Source: Sycon ciliatum (Eukaryota; Porifera; Calcarea; Leucosolenida; Sycettidae). Taken from it: 64,000 bases of DNA. The stretch lies in assembly GCF_964019385.1 (NCBI RefSeq), contig NC_088649.1, forward strand, positions 23,276,719 through 23,340,718, written 5' to 3'. Below, one piece after another: positions 19,046 through 30,385 of this stretch (within the stretch, counting starts at the first letter, position 1; every line of letters starts with the position of its first letter). Under the pieces are notes generated by a model, which saw nothing but the letters and a program-made list of their open reading frames with translations, searched no databases and was not told the origin of the DNA. A program made the translations under genes and the position numbers.

Positions 19046-19530
19046 AAGCTGTGTGCACAGCCATTTTTAACTCCCTCCGTACTAAACTGGTTTCACTGCC
19101 ATTTTTAACTCCCTCCGTACTAAACTGGTTTCACTGCCATTTTTAACTCCCTTCGTACTAAAATGGTTTCACTGCCATTTTTAACTCCCTCCGTACTAAA
19201 CTGGTTTCACTGCCATTCTTAACTCACGCGTACGCGTACTAAACTGGTTTCACTGCCATGTTTGACTCCCTCCGTACTAAACTGGTTTCACTGCCATTTT
19301 TAACTCCCTCCGTACTAAACTGGTTTCACTGCCATTTTTAACTCTCTCCGTACTAAACTGGTATCACTGCCATTTTAGCTTCCTCCATGTTAGCCCGTGT
19401 TCAGAGCCAGTTTAGCTCCCTCCGTGTTAGCCCGTGGTCAGAGCCATTTTAGCTCCCTCCATGTTAGCCCGTGTTCAGAGCCATTTTAGCTCCCTCCCTG
19501 TTAGCCCGTGTTCAGAGCCATTTTAGGCTC
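19046..19530. repeat. minisatellite upstream of kelch copy B
   Basis: About eight units of roughly 38 bp (CTCCGTACTAAACTGG, TTTCACTGCCATTTTTAA) pass into about four units of about 36 bp (TCCATGTTAGCCCGTG, TTCAGAGCCATTTTAG). Upstream of kelch copy C (29300-29400) the same motifs occur only once or twice, so the array expanded after duplication. Confidence 0.85.
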
Positions 19531-19857
19531 ATGTGCTTGCTGTTGAGGTTACGCCTGTCCATATTTTGGCCGTACAAGAGGTTTGCGTACGCTAAAACAA
19601 GTGGACATGCTAAACAATAATAATTGTATTCTCGCCTTTCATACCGTCAAATACAAACACTGTCCCCGTTTCGCGTCAAGTTAATTGTTAGCGCCTACAT
19701 TGGTGTATGCTATCACCCTCCTTATCTCTTACTTTGGTTCCCTATACTAGTTCAATTGTGTTGTAATGTCCTTTAATGCAGCGTAGCTACAAAGTATCAG
19801 TGAAGATCTATTCAGTGTGAAGTGAAACATATAAGCTGTTCACTACTCAGTCTCACT

Positions 19858-19876
19858 GCTGCTCCTTCTATTCAGC
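19858..19876 (+). promoter_or_regulatory. probable 3' splice site just upstream of the kelch start codon
   Basis: A pyrimidine-rich tract ends CCTTCTATTCAG, followed by CCAGCCATG. It is conserved in front of all kelch copies, including 30361-30380 and 37026-37045. This suggests an intron in the 5' UTR whose acceptor lies 5 bases before the ATG. The donor was not identified. Confidence 0.5.
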
Positions 19877-19881
19877 CAGCC

Positions 19882-21120
19882 ATGTCTGTTCGTGTGTGGA
19901 GGAACCCCTTCCAAATGTGCGTGGAAACGGAAGATCCGTGGATCATGAGGACTAGTTGCATAGTCGACTCGACGATCTACACATTGGGTGGTTGCCCTTG
20001 CGTTAGTCCGGAGGGAATTCTTCAGTGCATAAATATACCACCGCTGAAGCCTCGTTGTCCACATGATCCAGACCCGGAAAATGACTTCAAATCAGTACAA
20101 ATCAAATATCAGCCAGGATGGTTATTGACCGATCTTAACCCGCTCCAAGTACGTTTTGGCGCAGCTGCTGCAGTTGGTTCTGACATTTTTTACATCGGAG
20201 GATTTGGAAACCGGACCTTCCATAATACCGTCGCCCATCTGAATCCAAGTACGCGGACCGTTTCCCAGGTGAACATCCTCGGCAGTTCGCCGACACCAAA
20301 GTCGAACGTTGGTATGTGTTCCAATGTGAAATTGAAAGAATGCTATTTGTTTGGTGGACTTGGGGAGCGTCCCTCGCAAACTAAGGGCGTAAAAACCCCA
20401 GCATCATACCTGGAAACAATAAAAGACGCATATGTAAACAACGCAGTACATGTGCTGGACACAAGAGATTATGCTAGTACTGGAAACTGTACATGGTCAG
20501 AAATGATGTGTATTGGAAACGCTCCAGACCCAAGATTTGGTTCTGCGTTCACCAATCACGACAACTTCGCATACGTCTTTGGCGGAGCTTGCAATTCGAC
20601 TGAGGAATTAAAAAATGATCTTCATCGATTAAATTTGCGGTCAGCAGAGTGGAGTGGTGCTCTGCCGGTGACTGGAGAGCTGCCTTCAGAGCGATGCTAT
20701 GCTTCTTTGGCCCCGAGCTCGACGTCCTTACTGGTTCTCTGTGGTGGTAGTGGAACGAACCGGAGTTGCCGCAATGACATTTTCATCTTTCATACTGACT
20801 TACTATGCTGGTATGGCGTGAACACCTCACACATCCAGCCACCTTTGGAGGTACGGTGGGAACATTTCTCATGCCAGGATCTCATGGGTGACGTGTATAT
20901 TGTAGGAGGTTCCAAGTCGACCCACAATCAAAATCTAGCAACGACAATCGTCAGAGTACGTACGGAACCGCCGTCCTTACAGAATCTTGCTTTGCAGGTG
21001 TATGCCGGCATCGCGACTTCAGAAGACGTGGAAAGCTTGGGAGTCCTGTGTCGCAGCGTTTTGCGTAAGATTCGAACGCATCCATGCACTAGCTGCAGTC
21101 CCCAACATGCGTGGAAGTAG
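19882..21120 (+). CDS. kelch-repeat beta-propeller protein, copy B (intact)
   Basis: A 412-residue protein starting MSVRVWRN. The frame is open 20 codons further upstream, but there is no ATG there and the stretch looks like an intron end. Six kelch blades end in di-glycine motifs at about residues 36-37, 106-107, 158-159, 234-235, 288-289 and 342-343, with the usual inter-blade tryptophans (for example SAEWSGAL). Kelch propellers bind partner proteins, often as substrate receptors of cullin ubiquitin ligases. The tail (365-396, SLQNLALQVYAG and beyond) loosely fits a BC box with Ala in place of Cys. No signal peptide or membrane segment is seen. It is one of five tandem paralogues. A LINE lies upstream and a 6.6-kb TTAA element starts 17 bp downstream of the stop. 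Confidence 0.82.
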   Translation: MSVRVWRNPFQMCVETEDPWIMRTSCIVDSTIYTLGGCPCVSPEGILQCINIPPLKPRCPHDPDPENDFKSVQIKYQPGWLLTDLNPLQVRFGAAAAVGSDIFYIGGFGNRTFHNTVAHLNPSTRTVSQVNILGSSPTPKSNVGMCSNVKLKECYLFGGLGERPSQTKGVKTPASYLETIKDAYVNNAVHVLDTRDYASTGNCTWSEMMCIGNAPDPRFGSAFTNHDNFAYVFGGACNSTEELKNDLHRLNLRSAEWSGALPVTGELPSERCYASLAPSSTSLLVLCGGSGTNRSCRNDIFIFHTDLLCWYGVNTSHIQPPLEVRWEHFSCQDLMGDVYIVGGSKSTHNQNLATTIVRVRTEPPSLQNLALQVYAGIATSEDVESLGVLCRSVLRKIRTHPCTSCSPQHAWK

Positions 21121-21143
21121 ACATTGTATTGATTTAAGAGACC

Positions 21144-21906
21144 ATGTCTGAGAAAACCAGAACACATGTGCAAGTCGATCTCTCAGATTTCGCTCAAATT
21201 TTGCAGGTAGGTTTGCTTTGGGGTGTAGATCGACATTCCAAAGCCCGCACAAAATCTTTTGAAGGGAACCATGAAATTGGTATACCCCTCAATATTGGCC
21301 CAATATTGGCACGATGTATGGGTCAACAAACGAGCCACGGCACAGCGTGCAAGAACAAGCTACGAACAAAACTCCATCAAGCCATCATTACCTCACCTTA
21401 GAAGAGTTCTTTGGGCAGCACCACTTAGCCACGCCAGCATCCCAGAAGACGAGGGCAATCATCCCTTGACGCCACAAATGATCGTCTTGAAAATAGCCAA
21501 ATTACAAGCGCTGATAAAACAGCGAGCTACGTCCTCAATTAGCAAACACTATACACCGGCAGATAGTAGAACACCTCTTCTAGCACTGAGGACATGTCCC
21601 CCATCATCTTTTTGGGGTTTTCTTGAAATAAACAATTTTGAATTTTTCCACTCGACCATTCTGAAATACGTCCAAACTCATACCTGCGCAGGAAAGCTCG
21701 CCCCTCCGCGACGTCTAGTCAGCAATTTCTACTCCAACACCACTCCCAACGCTGCAGAACAAAGTGTATTGTTGACTCTGACAAGGAAAAGCAGCGGTGA
21801 TCACTTGTCACTCCAAACGACAAGCTTCTCCTTGCGCCACCAACATTTTTCGTTGCAACAGTCCGCGATATTCATGTTAAAACAAAATGGCGTCACGATT
21901 TATTGA
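21144..21906 (+). pseudogene. left-arm copy of the unknown arm protein, frameshifted
   Basis: This is the mirror of the frame at 27041-27772. It starts MSEKTRTHVQVDLSDF at the seventh base of the element. An extra C in the run near 21287 breaks the frame, which resumes in another phase (21259-21906) through SYEQNSIKPSLPHLRR to the end. Here the C-terminus continues past the point where a MITE truncates the right-arm copy, showing the original tail SAIFMLKQNGVTIY. No family recognised. Confidence 0.55.
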
Positions 21907-22474
21907 AAGTGGTATAGTTGGTGGAACGAGTGTTCAAACCCATTTGAACTTCATACTGTTCGTCTTCTTTTTGACATGCTCCCTTTCCATCGTCCTTAGC
22001 TTTTATTTGTTGAGAGCTGTTTTGGCTTTCTCCTATACCTCTGGGGGATGCCAAGTGATGGTTTTGAGAGGCTGGTGATGGCTGTGAGCGAGAGTTTGCC
22101 GATCGGCGTCGTCCTCGCTATAGCGATGAAAATACTAGTTACTGCGCACCTGGCAGATATCACAACACGTCGGAGCGTCCAGGAGCAAAGGAATCTTGGG
22201 CTTTCACTGGAATCTAGTTCATCCAGCATCGTGTAGGCCACCGTCGGTGAATGGCGGTCCAGAAAGGTCGAACCTGGTCTTCTGCAGCATCTCGCAGTCC
22301 TGCGAGGCACACTGAATACGCCTGTCATGTATTCTACTAATAAAAATCACGAAGTTGTGGACTTTACAGTGATGAGTCTAGCCTGTATGCTGCAAAAGAC
22401 GCAGGAAATGTGACTGGTGTCTGTACACTCAGTGACTGGACGCCAACACCCCAGTCTTCTCCTGCAGGATCTGT

Positions 22475-23220
22475 TTGACATTGACATTATGCAGTAGGTC
22501 GGCATTGACCTGGTTTGGCAGCTATCGTTATAGTATCTGCCTGGTTGGATGTAGCAGGTTGGTGTTTGCTCGTCGTCCAGTCCGGAATTTTCTTGTAACT
22601 CACGGTGGAGTACGCGCAGGGTTTGTGATCATCCCTGTTCACTTCAATATTATCAAACACAACGTTCCCTTTGTCACTCATCTTATCCTGAGTACTGAAT
22701 TTGCTGACGATATTGCACCATACTTGTCACAACCTACCGCCACTGCTGGCGGTGGCGACTGGTTCGTCAATGGCGGTGACCAGGCTGACTGACTAGCTTC
22801 GAGACAGTGGCCTCGTTGTCAACCCCGCGGGTGCCTAAAGGTTGATTTTATCGATCCAGCCTCAGCGCCATGTTGACGATGCCCTAGTGACTGTGTGTCA
22901 TGGATTGCCTTGCCATCAGCGGTCATTGCCGTCCACCTTGATGCAGCCCTCAACAACTGGCTCAGCCCATGGGAGTCTCAAGTGGACAAAATTGTTGCCA
23001 AAGTAGCTCAGAAGATTGGTGCATCGTGGTGTAGGTGAGCACATAACTAGGACTTCCCAGCGCCTATTTGTCCAGGCTGCGATACTATGTGACATGCTGT
23101 ACTGCACATTCTTTTCAGCACTGCAAGGCCGGCAGCTGGACCGACTGCAGGGGCCGCGCACATGCAGGCCGCCTGTTGCCAGTGCAGCATTCTGGAACGT
23201 TCCTTCCTTCTGAGATCCGT
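22475..23220 (+). pseudogene. decayed LINE reverse transcriptase
   Basis: Remnants GGVRAGFVIIPVHFNII and LSTEFADDIAPYL (22600-22730) correspond to the GxxQG and FADD boxes of a LINE polymerase. Further on, KVAQKIGASW and GRQLDRLQGPR resemble its C-terminal region. There are multiple frameshifts and stops. It lies at the edge of the centre of the long inverted element. Confidence 0.55.
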
Positions 23221-23362
23221 GGAATAATAACTTTCTTTGCTTCAAAGCAAGTTGCTTACCTTTCTGTTGTGCTCCCAGTGTCCTTACAACAATAACCTAC
23301 AGCAATGTTTTATTTTCCTTTCCATTCCCCAACCAATGAATACTACGATGTCGATTCTATTT

Positions 23363-24167
23363 AGAAGAGAAAAGGACATATCGATACGAGTTAAGAGTAA
23401 CTCTCCATCCCTGTAACATGATACTATATACAGTCAGAAAGTGCAATACTAGGCACAAAACTGACAGAGTACTAAAACATTCAACGTCCTGACACCTAGC
23501 TTCAACACATCTCCGTAGCGCTAACCGACAGCCTTCCAACTTGGAAGGTTCAAGGTTATGGAAAGACCAAAGAGGGGAAGGCAAGCGCAACGAAAATGAG
23601 CAAAAGCTACAGTCCCAACGGAACAAAGAATGTCGATTGTTACTGGACGATGACGAGACCAGTACGATATTTGACAAAGCGGTCTAACTACAATTCGAAG
23701 CAGCAAAGTAGCACACCACCCAACTTGGGTGGGTCATAAATATCAAAGATAAATAAAGAAAGGGAAGCTTTGCGAAAACGAATTGTACAAGCCGAAAGCC
23801 AAACTCCTACAGTACTCATGCATGACATTGTGATGGACTAGTTGACTTTGTCAAATATCGTACTGGTCTCGTCATCGTCCAGTAACAATCGACATTCTTT
23901 GTTCCGTTGGGACTGTAGCTTTTGCTCATTTTCGTTGCGCTTGCCTTCCCCTCTTTGGTCTTTCCATAACCTTGAACCTTCCAAGTTGGAAGGCTGTCGG
24001 TTAGCGCTACGGAGAGAGGTGTTGAAGCTAGGTGTCAGGACGTTGAATGTTTCAGTACTCTGTCAGTTTTGTGCCTAGTATTGCACTTTCTGACTGTATA
24101 TAGTATCATGTTACAGTGATGGAGAGTTACTCTTAACTCGTATCGATATGTCCTTTTCTCTTCTACA
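23363..24167. repeat. fold-back element in the centre of the TTAA element
   Basis: Inverted arms of about 320 bp (23363-23690 and about 23850-24167) start TAGAAGAGAAAAGGACATAT. The two arms encode the same frame (SNIVLVSSSSSNNRHS) on opposite strands, which only reflects the symmetry. No coding function is claimed. Confidence 0.7.
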
Positions 24168-25559
24168 TTTATTTATGGCTCAACATCCGAGTTTCGATTC
24201 TATTTCTTCATACTTTGGTGTGTGCCCGCGCACGCACGTGTGTGTGTGTATACCTCACTCGCCACTCGAAGTTCTGTTCCCCATCACTGGAACACTGCCT
24301 GTTCTTTCAGGACCTGCCATCATCTGCGGATGGGCATTCAATAATTGTATTGTGTGTGTGTTTCATTCAGAATCAGATCCGCTATCATTGCTATTAGAGA
24401 AAATCTGTGGGTTCACATCCAGTGCATTTTTAGATTTGCGTGCTTTTCTCGCCACGGGCGCATACATGGGACATTGTGTGTGTGTGCGTCTGTGTGTATG
24501 GGGATATTGTCTGTATCGGCTTTTGGTACTAATGTTCAGGTCTGTGCTTGCATGTGTGAACATGAAATTGTTCGGTTCTGTGCATGCTATTGCTATGTTG
24601 TATATTATTGTATGTATGTGTGCATTTCCACGAACAGTGCCGGTAGACGAGCGTGGAGAGTGCATTCATCCCTCATCAACCACTTCCCCTTGGGCTTACG
24701 AGAGTTTTTTCTGCGTACCTCTCTGATACTGTATTGATGCCGGTACCTGTACCTCGATGTGTTCCTCTATCTGCAGTCGCCTTTAACCTTCGGTCAAGTT
24801 AACGTTTATTGTGCTCTATTTATCGTGCGAATCAAAATAAACAAGAATAACACAAGTCGTGCTAGAGTGACGACATGTGCGTGTAGTAGGGTTGATGCGA
24901 TGGGACGTTATAATTAGGTGGAACAGAACACACATTGGGCAGATTGATTGGGCATCATTGATTGTGCTCAGTCTAAACAGTGAACATAATAATTATCTCC
25001 AGTGACAGACTGTAGCGGCTAGCCTCCAATAGGTAGCTGGCACTAGTCGCTACTGCTTGTTTGACAGGTGCCGCCAGAACCCCTGTTGTGTCATGCTATA
25101 GATGCACATGCCCTGTTCTGGGGCATACTGAGGTACTTTGATTTTGTTGACTGCATGTAGACAGCATCCAATAGTAGTACTCGTAGACCTTGGCTCTTTG
25201 TAGGTCAACCACCATCGCATGGATCGATCGGTGACTATGCACTTGGAGGTTGGAATAGCCCGCGCTGAACAGATCTTGCCATGGCCCAGGGAGTGAACTC
25301 GCTTACTCGACTATCCCGGTTTTAGTTAACCAGCATGAGTGGTGCAATTTGTCCATACCATGTTGCGAGCTCACAGTTGTTTGGGCAGGTTTTGAGCTGC
25401 ACCACGAAACAAAGCGAAATAACGGCGTGACTGTAGAGCAAGGAAGCGGCGAGACGGCACTTCCAGGACGAGACAGGCAGTAGAGATGTGTTCACAGCAC
25501 GAGCAACCTCTCAGACCCTGCCGGTACTCCAGTTACAAGATAATGTCGGACTGGACGAC
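24168..25559. other. no gene seen; GT-rich spacer
   Basis: Long frames here (for example 24148-24726) are low-complexity Val/Cys-rich stretches caused by GT repeats, and do not resemble a protein family. The remainder shows no feature. Confidence 0.5.
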
Positions 25560-26258
25560 GCGCCAAATGCAAACCTGCTACATCCACCCAGGCAGATAGC
25601 TGCCAAACCAGGCCAATGTCGACCCACTGCATACCGGTATGTCAATGTCAAACAGATCCTGCAGGAGAAGACTGGGATGATATTGGCGTCCAGTGTACGG
25701 ACACCAGTCACATTTCCTGCGTCTTTTGTAGCATACAGGATAGACTCATCACTGTAAAGTCCACTACTTCGTGATTTTTATTTGTAGAATACATGACAGG
25801 CGTATTCAGTGTGCCTCGCAGGACTGCGAGATGCTGCAGAAGACCAGTTTCGACCTTTCTGGACCGCCATTCACCGACGGTGGGCTACACGATGCTGGAG
25901 GAACTAGATTCCAGTGAAAACCCAAGATTCCTTTGCTCCTGGACGCTCCGACGTGTTGTGATATCTGCCAGGTGCGCAGTAAATAGTATTTTCATCGCTA
26001 TAGCGAGGACGACGCCGATCGGCAAACTCTCGCTCACAGCCATCACCAGCCTCTCAAAACCATCACTTGGCATCCCCCAGAGGTATAGGAGAAAGCCAAA
26101 ACAGCTCTCAACAAACAAAAGCTAAGGACGATGGAAAGAGAGCATGTCAAAAAGAAGACGAACAGTATGAAGTTCAAATGGGTTTGAACACTCGTTCCAC
26201 CAACTATACCACTTTCAATAAATCGTGACGCCATTTTGTTTTAACACGCATACGGTCC

Positions 26259-27056
26259 GTTGATGCAAAAGTGACTGAATTTTTGCGTGTAGTTTTTGGA
26301 TTTTACTGCAAGAGGAATGAAGAAATCACGTGGATCGTGACGTAGAATAATGCTTTCTGGTACACGACACAATGCACACGATCACGATCGTTCCTGAGGC
26401 GCTATTCGAAACGGACCGTGAGGGAGGAGGTAAGATGCATTATATTTCTTGCATGCTCTGTTCAGAACATGCAGAAACTATCGTTATAACGCTAGCAGTA
26501 TTGCATTGGCAAGAATTCTTGGAGATATTTCCTCTTGCAGTAAGAACAGGGATGAATTTTTTCATACTAACCTCGCTCATCCCGAACATGGTTCAACAGG
26601 AACTACGGCTGGTTTACATGCTGATGATCCACGTAGATCTGCAACAGCAGCGTGGTCCATGCCATCAAGGTCGCTTGGAGTTGACCAGCGCGCGGCCAAC
26701 ACTGGTTGCATGAAGTACATGGCAGATTTCTTACGTCATGAACAACGTGATTTGACCCTACTCGCCCTACACTGTGCTGCATGTTGAGGGAAAGTCCCAG
26801 CTGGTAGGCCTACAACACGACATGCGTGCTCTTGAACTGGACATCAAGATGCACTTGATCCGATCTAGATCAACGGGTGATCCACGTAAGTGCAGGAGCG
26901 CTTGATCAAGGTGACTCGGCGGGGGGATCGGAACAACTGCTGAACCGTGATCTACGAGACCTGGCATTCTTGTGTCACGAGGCACGTGATTTCATCATTC
27001 CTCTTGCAGTAAAATCCAAAAACTACACGCAAAAATTCAGTCACTTTTGCATCAAC
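26259..27056. mobile_element. 0.8-kb DNA transposon remnant inserted in the right arm
   Basis: Inverted termini of about 75 bp begin GTTGATGCAAAAGTGACTG. The left arm lacks this block: its sequence passes directly through the corresponding point near 21866. A 113-codon frame (26372-26713) inside is not recognised. The insertion truncates the arm protein. Confidence 0.65.
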
Positions 27057-27772
27057 TGTTGCAACGAAAAATGTTGGTGGCGCAAGGAGAAGCTTGTCGT
27101 TTGGAGTGAAAAGTGATCACCGCTGCTTTTCCTTGTCAGAGTCAACAATACACTTTGTTCTGCAGCGTTGGGAGTGGTGTTGGAGTAGAAATTGCTGACT
27201 AGACGTCGCGGAGGGGCGAGCTTTCCTGCGCAGGTATGAGTTTGGACGTATTTCAGAATGGTTGAGTGGAAAAATTCAAAATTGTTTATTTCAAGAAAAC
27301 CCCAAAAGGATGATGGGGGACATGTCCTCAGTGCTAGAAGAGGTGTTCTACTATCTGCCGGTGTATAGTGTTTGCTAATTGAGGACGTAGCTCGCTGTTT
27401 TATCAGCGCTTGTAAATTGGCTATTTTCAAGACGATCATTTGTGGCGTCAATGGATGATTTCCCTCGTCTTCTGGGATGCTGGCGTGGCTAAGTGGTGCT
27501 GCCCCAAGAACTCTTCTAAGGTGAGGTAATGATGGCTTGATGGAGTTTTGTTCGTAGCTTGTTCTTGTACGCTGTGCCGTGGCTCGTTTGTAGACCCATA
27601 AATCGTGCCAATAATGGGCCAATATTGAGGGTATGCCAATTTCATGGTTCCCTTCAAAAGATTTTGTGCGGGCTTTGGAATGTCGATCTACACCCCAAAG
27701 CAAACCTACCTGCAAAATTTGAGCGAAATCTGAGAGATCGACTTGCACATATGTTCTGGTTTTCTCAGACAT
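27041..27772 (-). CDS. unknown arm-encoded protein of the TTAA element
   Basis: A 243-codon frame starting MSEKTRTYVQVDLSDF, with its ATG only six bases inside the element terminus. There is therefore practically no leader, and any promoter would have to be outside the element or use the terminal repeat. The sequence is hydrophilic, with a Pro/Arg-rich middle (LPHLRRVLGAAP, RTPLLALRTCPP). I see no catalytic motif, zinc knuckle or membrane segment. The last codons come from the inserted 0.8-kb element; the left-arm copy shows the original end. The mirrored copy at 21144 preserves most of the sequence, which hints at past coding constraint. I do not recognise the family. Confidence 0.45.
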   Translation of the reverse strand: MSEKTRTYVQVDLSDFAQILQVGLLWGVDRHSKARTKSFEGNHEIGIPSILAHYWHDLWVYKRATAQRTRTSYEQNSIKPSLPHLRRVLGAAPLSHASIPEDEGNHPLTPQMIVLKIANLQALIKQRATSSISKHYTPADSRTPLLALRTCPPSSFWGFLEINNFEFFHSTILKYVQTHTCAGKLAPPRRLVSNFYSNTTPNAAEQSVLLTLTRKSSGDHFSLQTTSFSLRHQHFSLQQLMQK

Positions 27773-27782
27773 GCTCTCTTAA

Positions 27783-29505
27783 GTATACATTTAGCCTATT
27801 CCACTGCTAGGAACGCTGCTTGGGGTTCGTCGGCCTAGCGTTCTGAACAAATCTTGCTTTTCTTTCACTCACTCACCCACTCACTAACTCCACTCCAACG
27901 CACTTGCTAACCTAGCTCACTACTAGCTCTCTATCTCTTTCCCTTCCTCTTTCTACTATTCTAGAACCCACACACAATCTTTCTTCTCTCCCAAGGGTGC
28001 GCGTTGGATGCCTTGGTCACGAGACTACTCGTGGAGGGAGCGTAATTCGCATCACCTGCACGGCTTTTATAGCACCTACACGCCCTTTGTAGTCGATTAT
28101 GTTCTCTTACGTTCTATATACATGTAGGTATGTACACTTTCACAGGAAATAATTTTGCTTTGGTTTTTGAAAACATTGAGGTTAAGAATGACCTGATTGT
28201 ATATTCTCCGATGGACGTGTATGTACTAGAATTTGCACTTATCAGTATATTGTTCAGAATCTCTGTGGTTTCAGCCTTTCACCCTCGTCAAGCGAGAGCT
28301 TGCAGTAATGGTTTGTGCCAAGAGATGTTTGTGCTATCTCACATTGTCATTTAATCTAAAATTAAATCTGGCCGGATTTGCGACCGCGTCACCTGACGTG
28401 TTTAGGAACACATCAAGCGAATAAATTCGCATCTGCGGGCCACCACCTCGCACATATATCCATATTGTCGAATGCAAACCTCACAAGTGAGTCAGGGGAA
28501 AGGGGATAAGTCTCTCAACAAGCGGGCGTATAAAGGCTCTATAACCCATACACCTCATCCTTGTTTCCCTCACACCGAGCAAGTGAGTACCCAGCTCATC
28601 GTGGGTGTCGGCACAGTTCATTGCATGTAGAGTGGTACTCGCCCGAATCACCACGATTGAGAGAGCACTAAACACACTCCCTATTACCAGCGGAGGTTTG
28701 ACCTTGGAACCTCATTAGTCGCAGGAAAGCCTACAAACCAATCGGCTTTACGCGTTGGTCTGATTGCTACGAACCGGACCGTTGACGGGATAGCACCTTT
28801 GCCAGCACACAGCCCAACCTTGCGCACAACGTCTGAAATATCCCTGTTTATCGATCAACAACTCTGCGCCTTGTGAAGGGCTCCGGCTTTCCTCAAGTCA
28901 TTTTCCCAAGCAGGATTTGGTGATATTTGCGGGAGATTCGAATCAGGACTGGTGCTGCTGGTGTAGGGACCATGGTGAGAGGCGACTGTGCTATCCACGC
29001 GGATCTAACATCTCCCGTGTAAGAGTGTGACTGCGATTGCTGCATCACAGCAAAGTGCCTCTTCCGTGGTTCATGCTTGCCAGTGCTGAAAGCCACATTA
29101 ACATTCTCAGTATGGACTGCTTGACGGTGAGATTCATTACACGCTCTTGATGCTCATGCATTGTCACCTACAGCATGTCTCACACATAACCAAGCCCAGA
29201 ACGAACAAATAGCAGCCGGGGTGGGAAGAATTTCCCCAGATATTGGACTGTGTTCACAGCCAAATTTAGCTCCATAGGAAACTAAGCTAAACTAAGCTGT
29301 GTGCACAGCCATTTTTAACTCCCTCCGTACTAAACTGGTTTCACTGCCATTTTAGTTCCCACCGTGTAAGCGCAAGCCCGTGTTCAGAGCCATTTTAGGC
29401 TCATATGCTTGCTGTTGAGGTTACGCCTGTCCATATTTTGTCATTACAAGAGGTTTGGGTACGCTAGACAAGTGGACATAAAAAAATAAAATTCGACGGG
29501 TTCGC
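27783..29505. repeat. kelch-unit flank between copies B and C
   Basis: No gene is seen. 27783-28330 matches the downstream flank after copies A and D, and 29055-29400 matches upstream flank. A piece at about 29125-29280 is also shared with 15620-15775, including the 5' edge of the CR1/Jockey LINE. Confidence 0.6.
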
Positions 29506-29513
29506 GTACGGGG

Positions 29514-29993
29514 TAGGCCTTGACGGATTATGCTAATATTTTCGTGAAATTATGCTTTTCGCATTGCTGAAAAAATTGCAGAATTATGCTATTTTATGCT
29601 AAACGTTATACATATTATGCCGCATTATGCTCACATATACTGCTAATGTATATGATGGTTCTGTGCAAAATAACAGGGGAATGTTTTTGTAGAGGGCGCT
29701 GTACTGTAGTAGCAAAAGTTCAATGGGGTCAACGCACCGTCCGACCTAGCTACGACCGTCACTGATTGTAGTGGACTGGACATGTTATTAAGGGAGTCGT
29801 AAACCTATGACTTCCTGATGCATCAACTTGTACTTGTACTTGTAGAACATGTACAACTGTATGGAATTTGATGTGAACAGGCGGATTATTCCAATTTATG
29901 CGATTCGTATGCAATTTGCCTCGAATTATGCGACTATTCGATTTTGGTAGGAATTATGCGAAAAATTATGCTAGCAGAATCCGTCAAGGCCTA
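29514..29993. mobile_element. hAT-like MITE, 8-bp target duplication
   Basis: Termini TAGGCCTTGACGGATTATGC and its approximate reverse complement enclose 480 bp. GTACGGGG is duplicated on both sides (29506-29513, 29994-30001). The interior is crowded with ATTATGCTA-type motifs. The termini match the larger element at 56892-59439. Confidence 0.85.
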
Positions 29994-30385
29994 GTACGGG
30001 GCAGGTCAAGAACAAGGAGTCGTATAACTCCCTGGTCAAGAGCCACCTTTGCGCTTCCGTGGGACGCCACCACCCCATGATCAGGCGTCAGATGCGGCGC
30101 CTACACAAATAGACATGGTAAACAATTGTATATTCTCGCCTTTCACACCGTGAAATACAGACTCTGTCCCTGTGTCGGTTCAAGTTAATTGTTAGCACCT
30201 ACATTGGTGTATGCTATCACCCTCATTATCTCTTACTTTGGTTTCCTATAATAGTTCAATTGTGTATTAATGTACTTTAGTGCAGCGTAGCTACAAAGTA
30301 TCAGTGAAGATCTAGTCAGTGTGAAGTGAAACATATAAGCTGTTCGCTACTCAGTCTCACTGCTGCTCTTTCTATTCAGCCAGCC

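Larger units (their letters stand above)
21138..27778. mobile_element. 6.6-kb TTAA-flanked element with long inverted arms
   Basis: TTAA (21134-21137 and 27779-27782) flanks the element. Other kelch units run straight through this point, so the empty site can be inferred. The termini are GAGACCATGTCTGAG and, reverse-complemented, GAGAGCATGTCTGAG. The arms pair from 21138 to about 22560 and from about 25560 to 27778; the right arm is longer because of an 0.8-kb insertion. Each arm carries a long frame beginning at its terminus. The centre holds LINE debris and a fold-back. The TTAA target points to piggyBac or Kolobok families, but no transposase is recognised. Confidence 0.75.

Noticed and set aside
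19822-19881. N-terminal extension of the kelch frame
   Set aside because: It begins with GTG, which is not a credible start in an animal nuclear gene, and the stretch looks like an intron's pyrimidine tract and acceptor.
24148-24726. 192-codon frame with many hydrophobic residues
   Set aside because: Low-complexity GT-rich DNA, with another frame equally open. No family resemblance.
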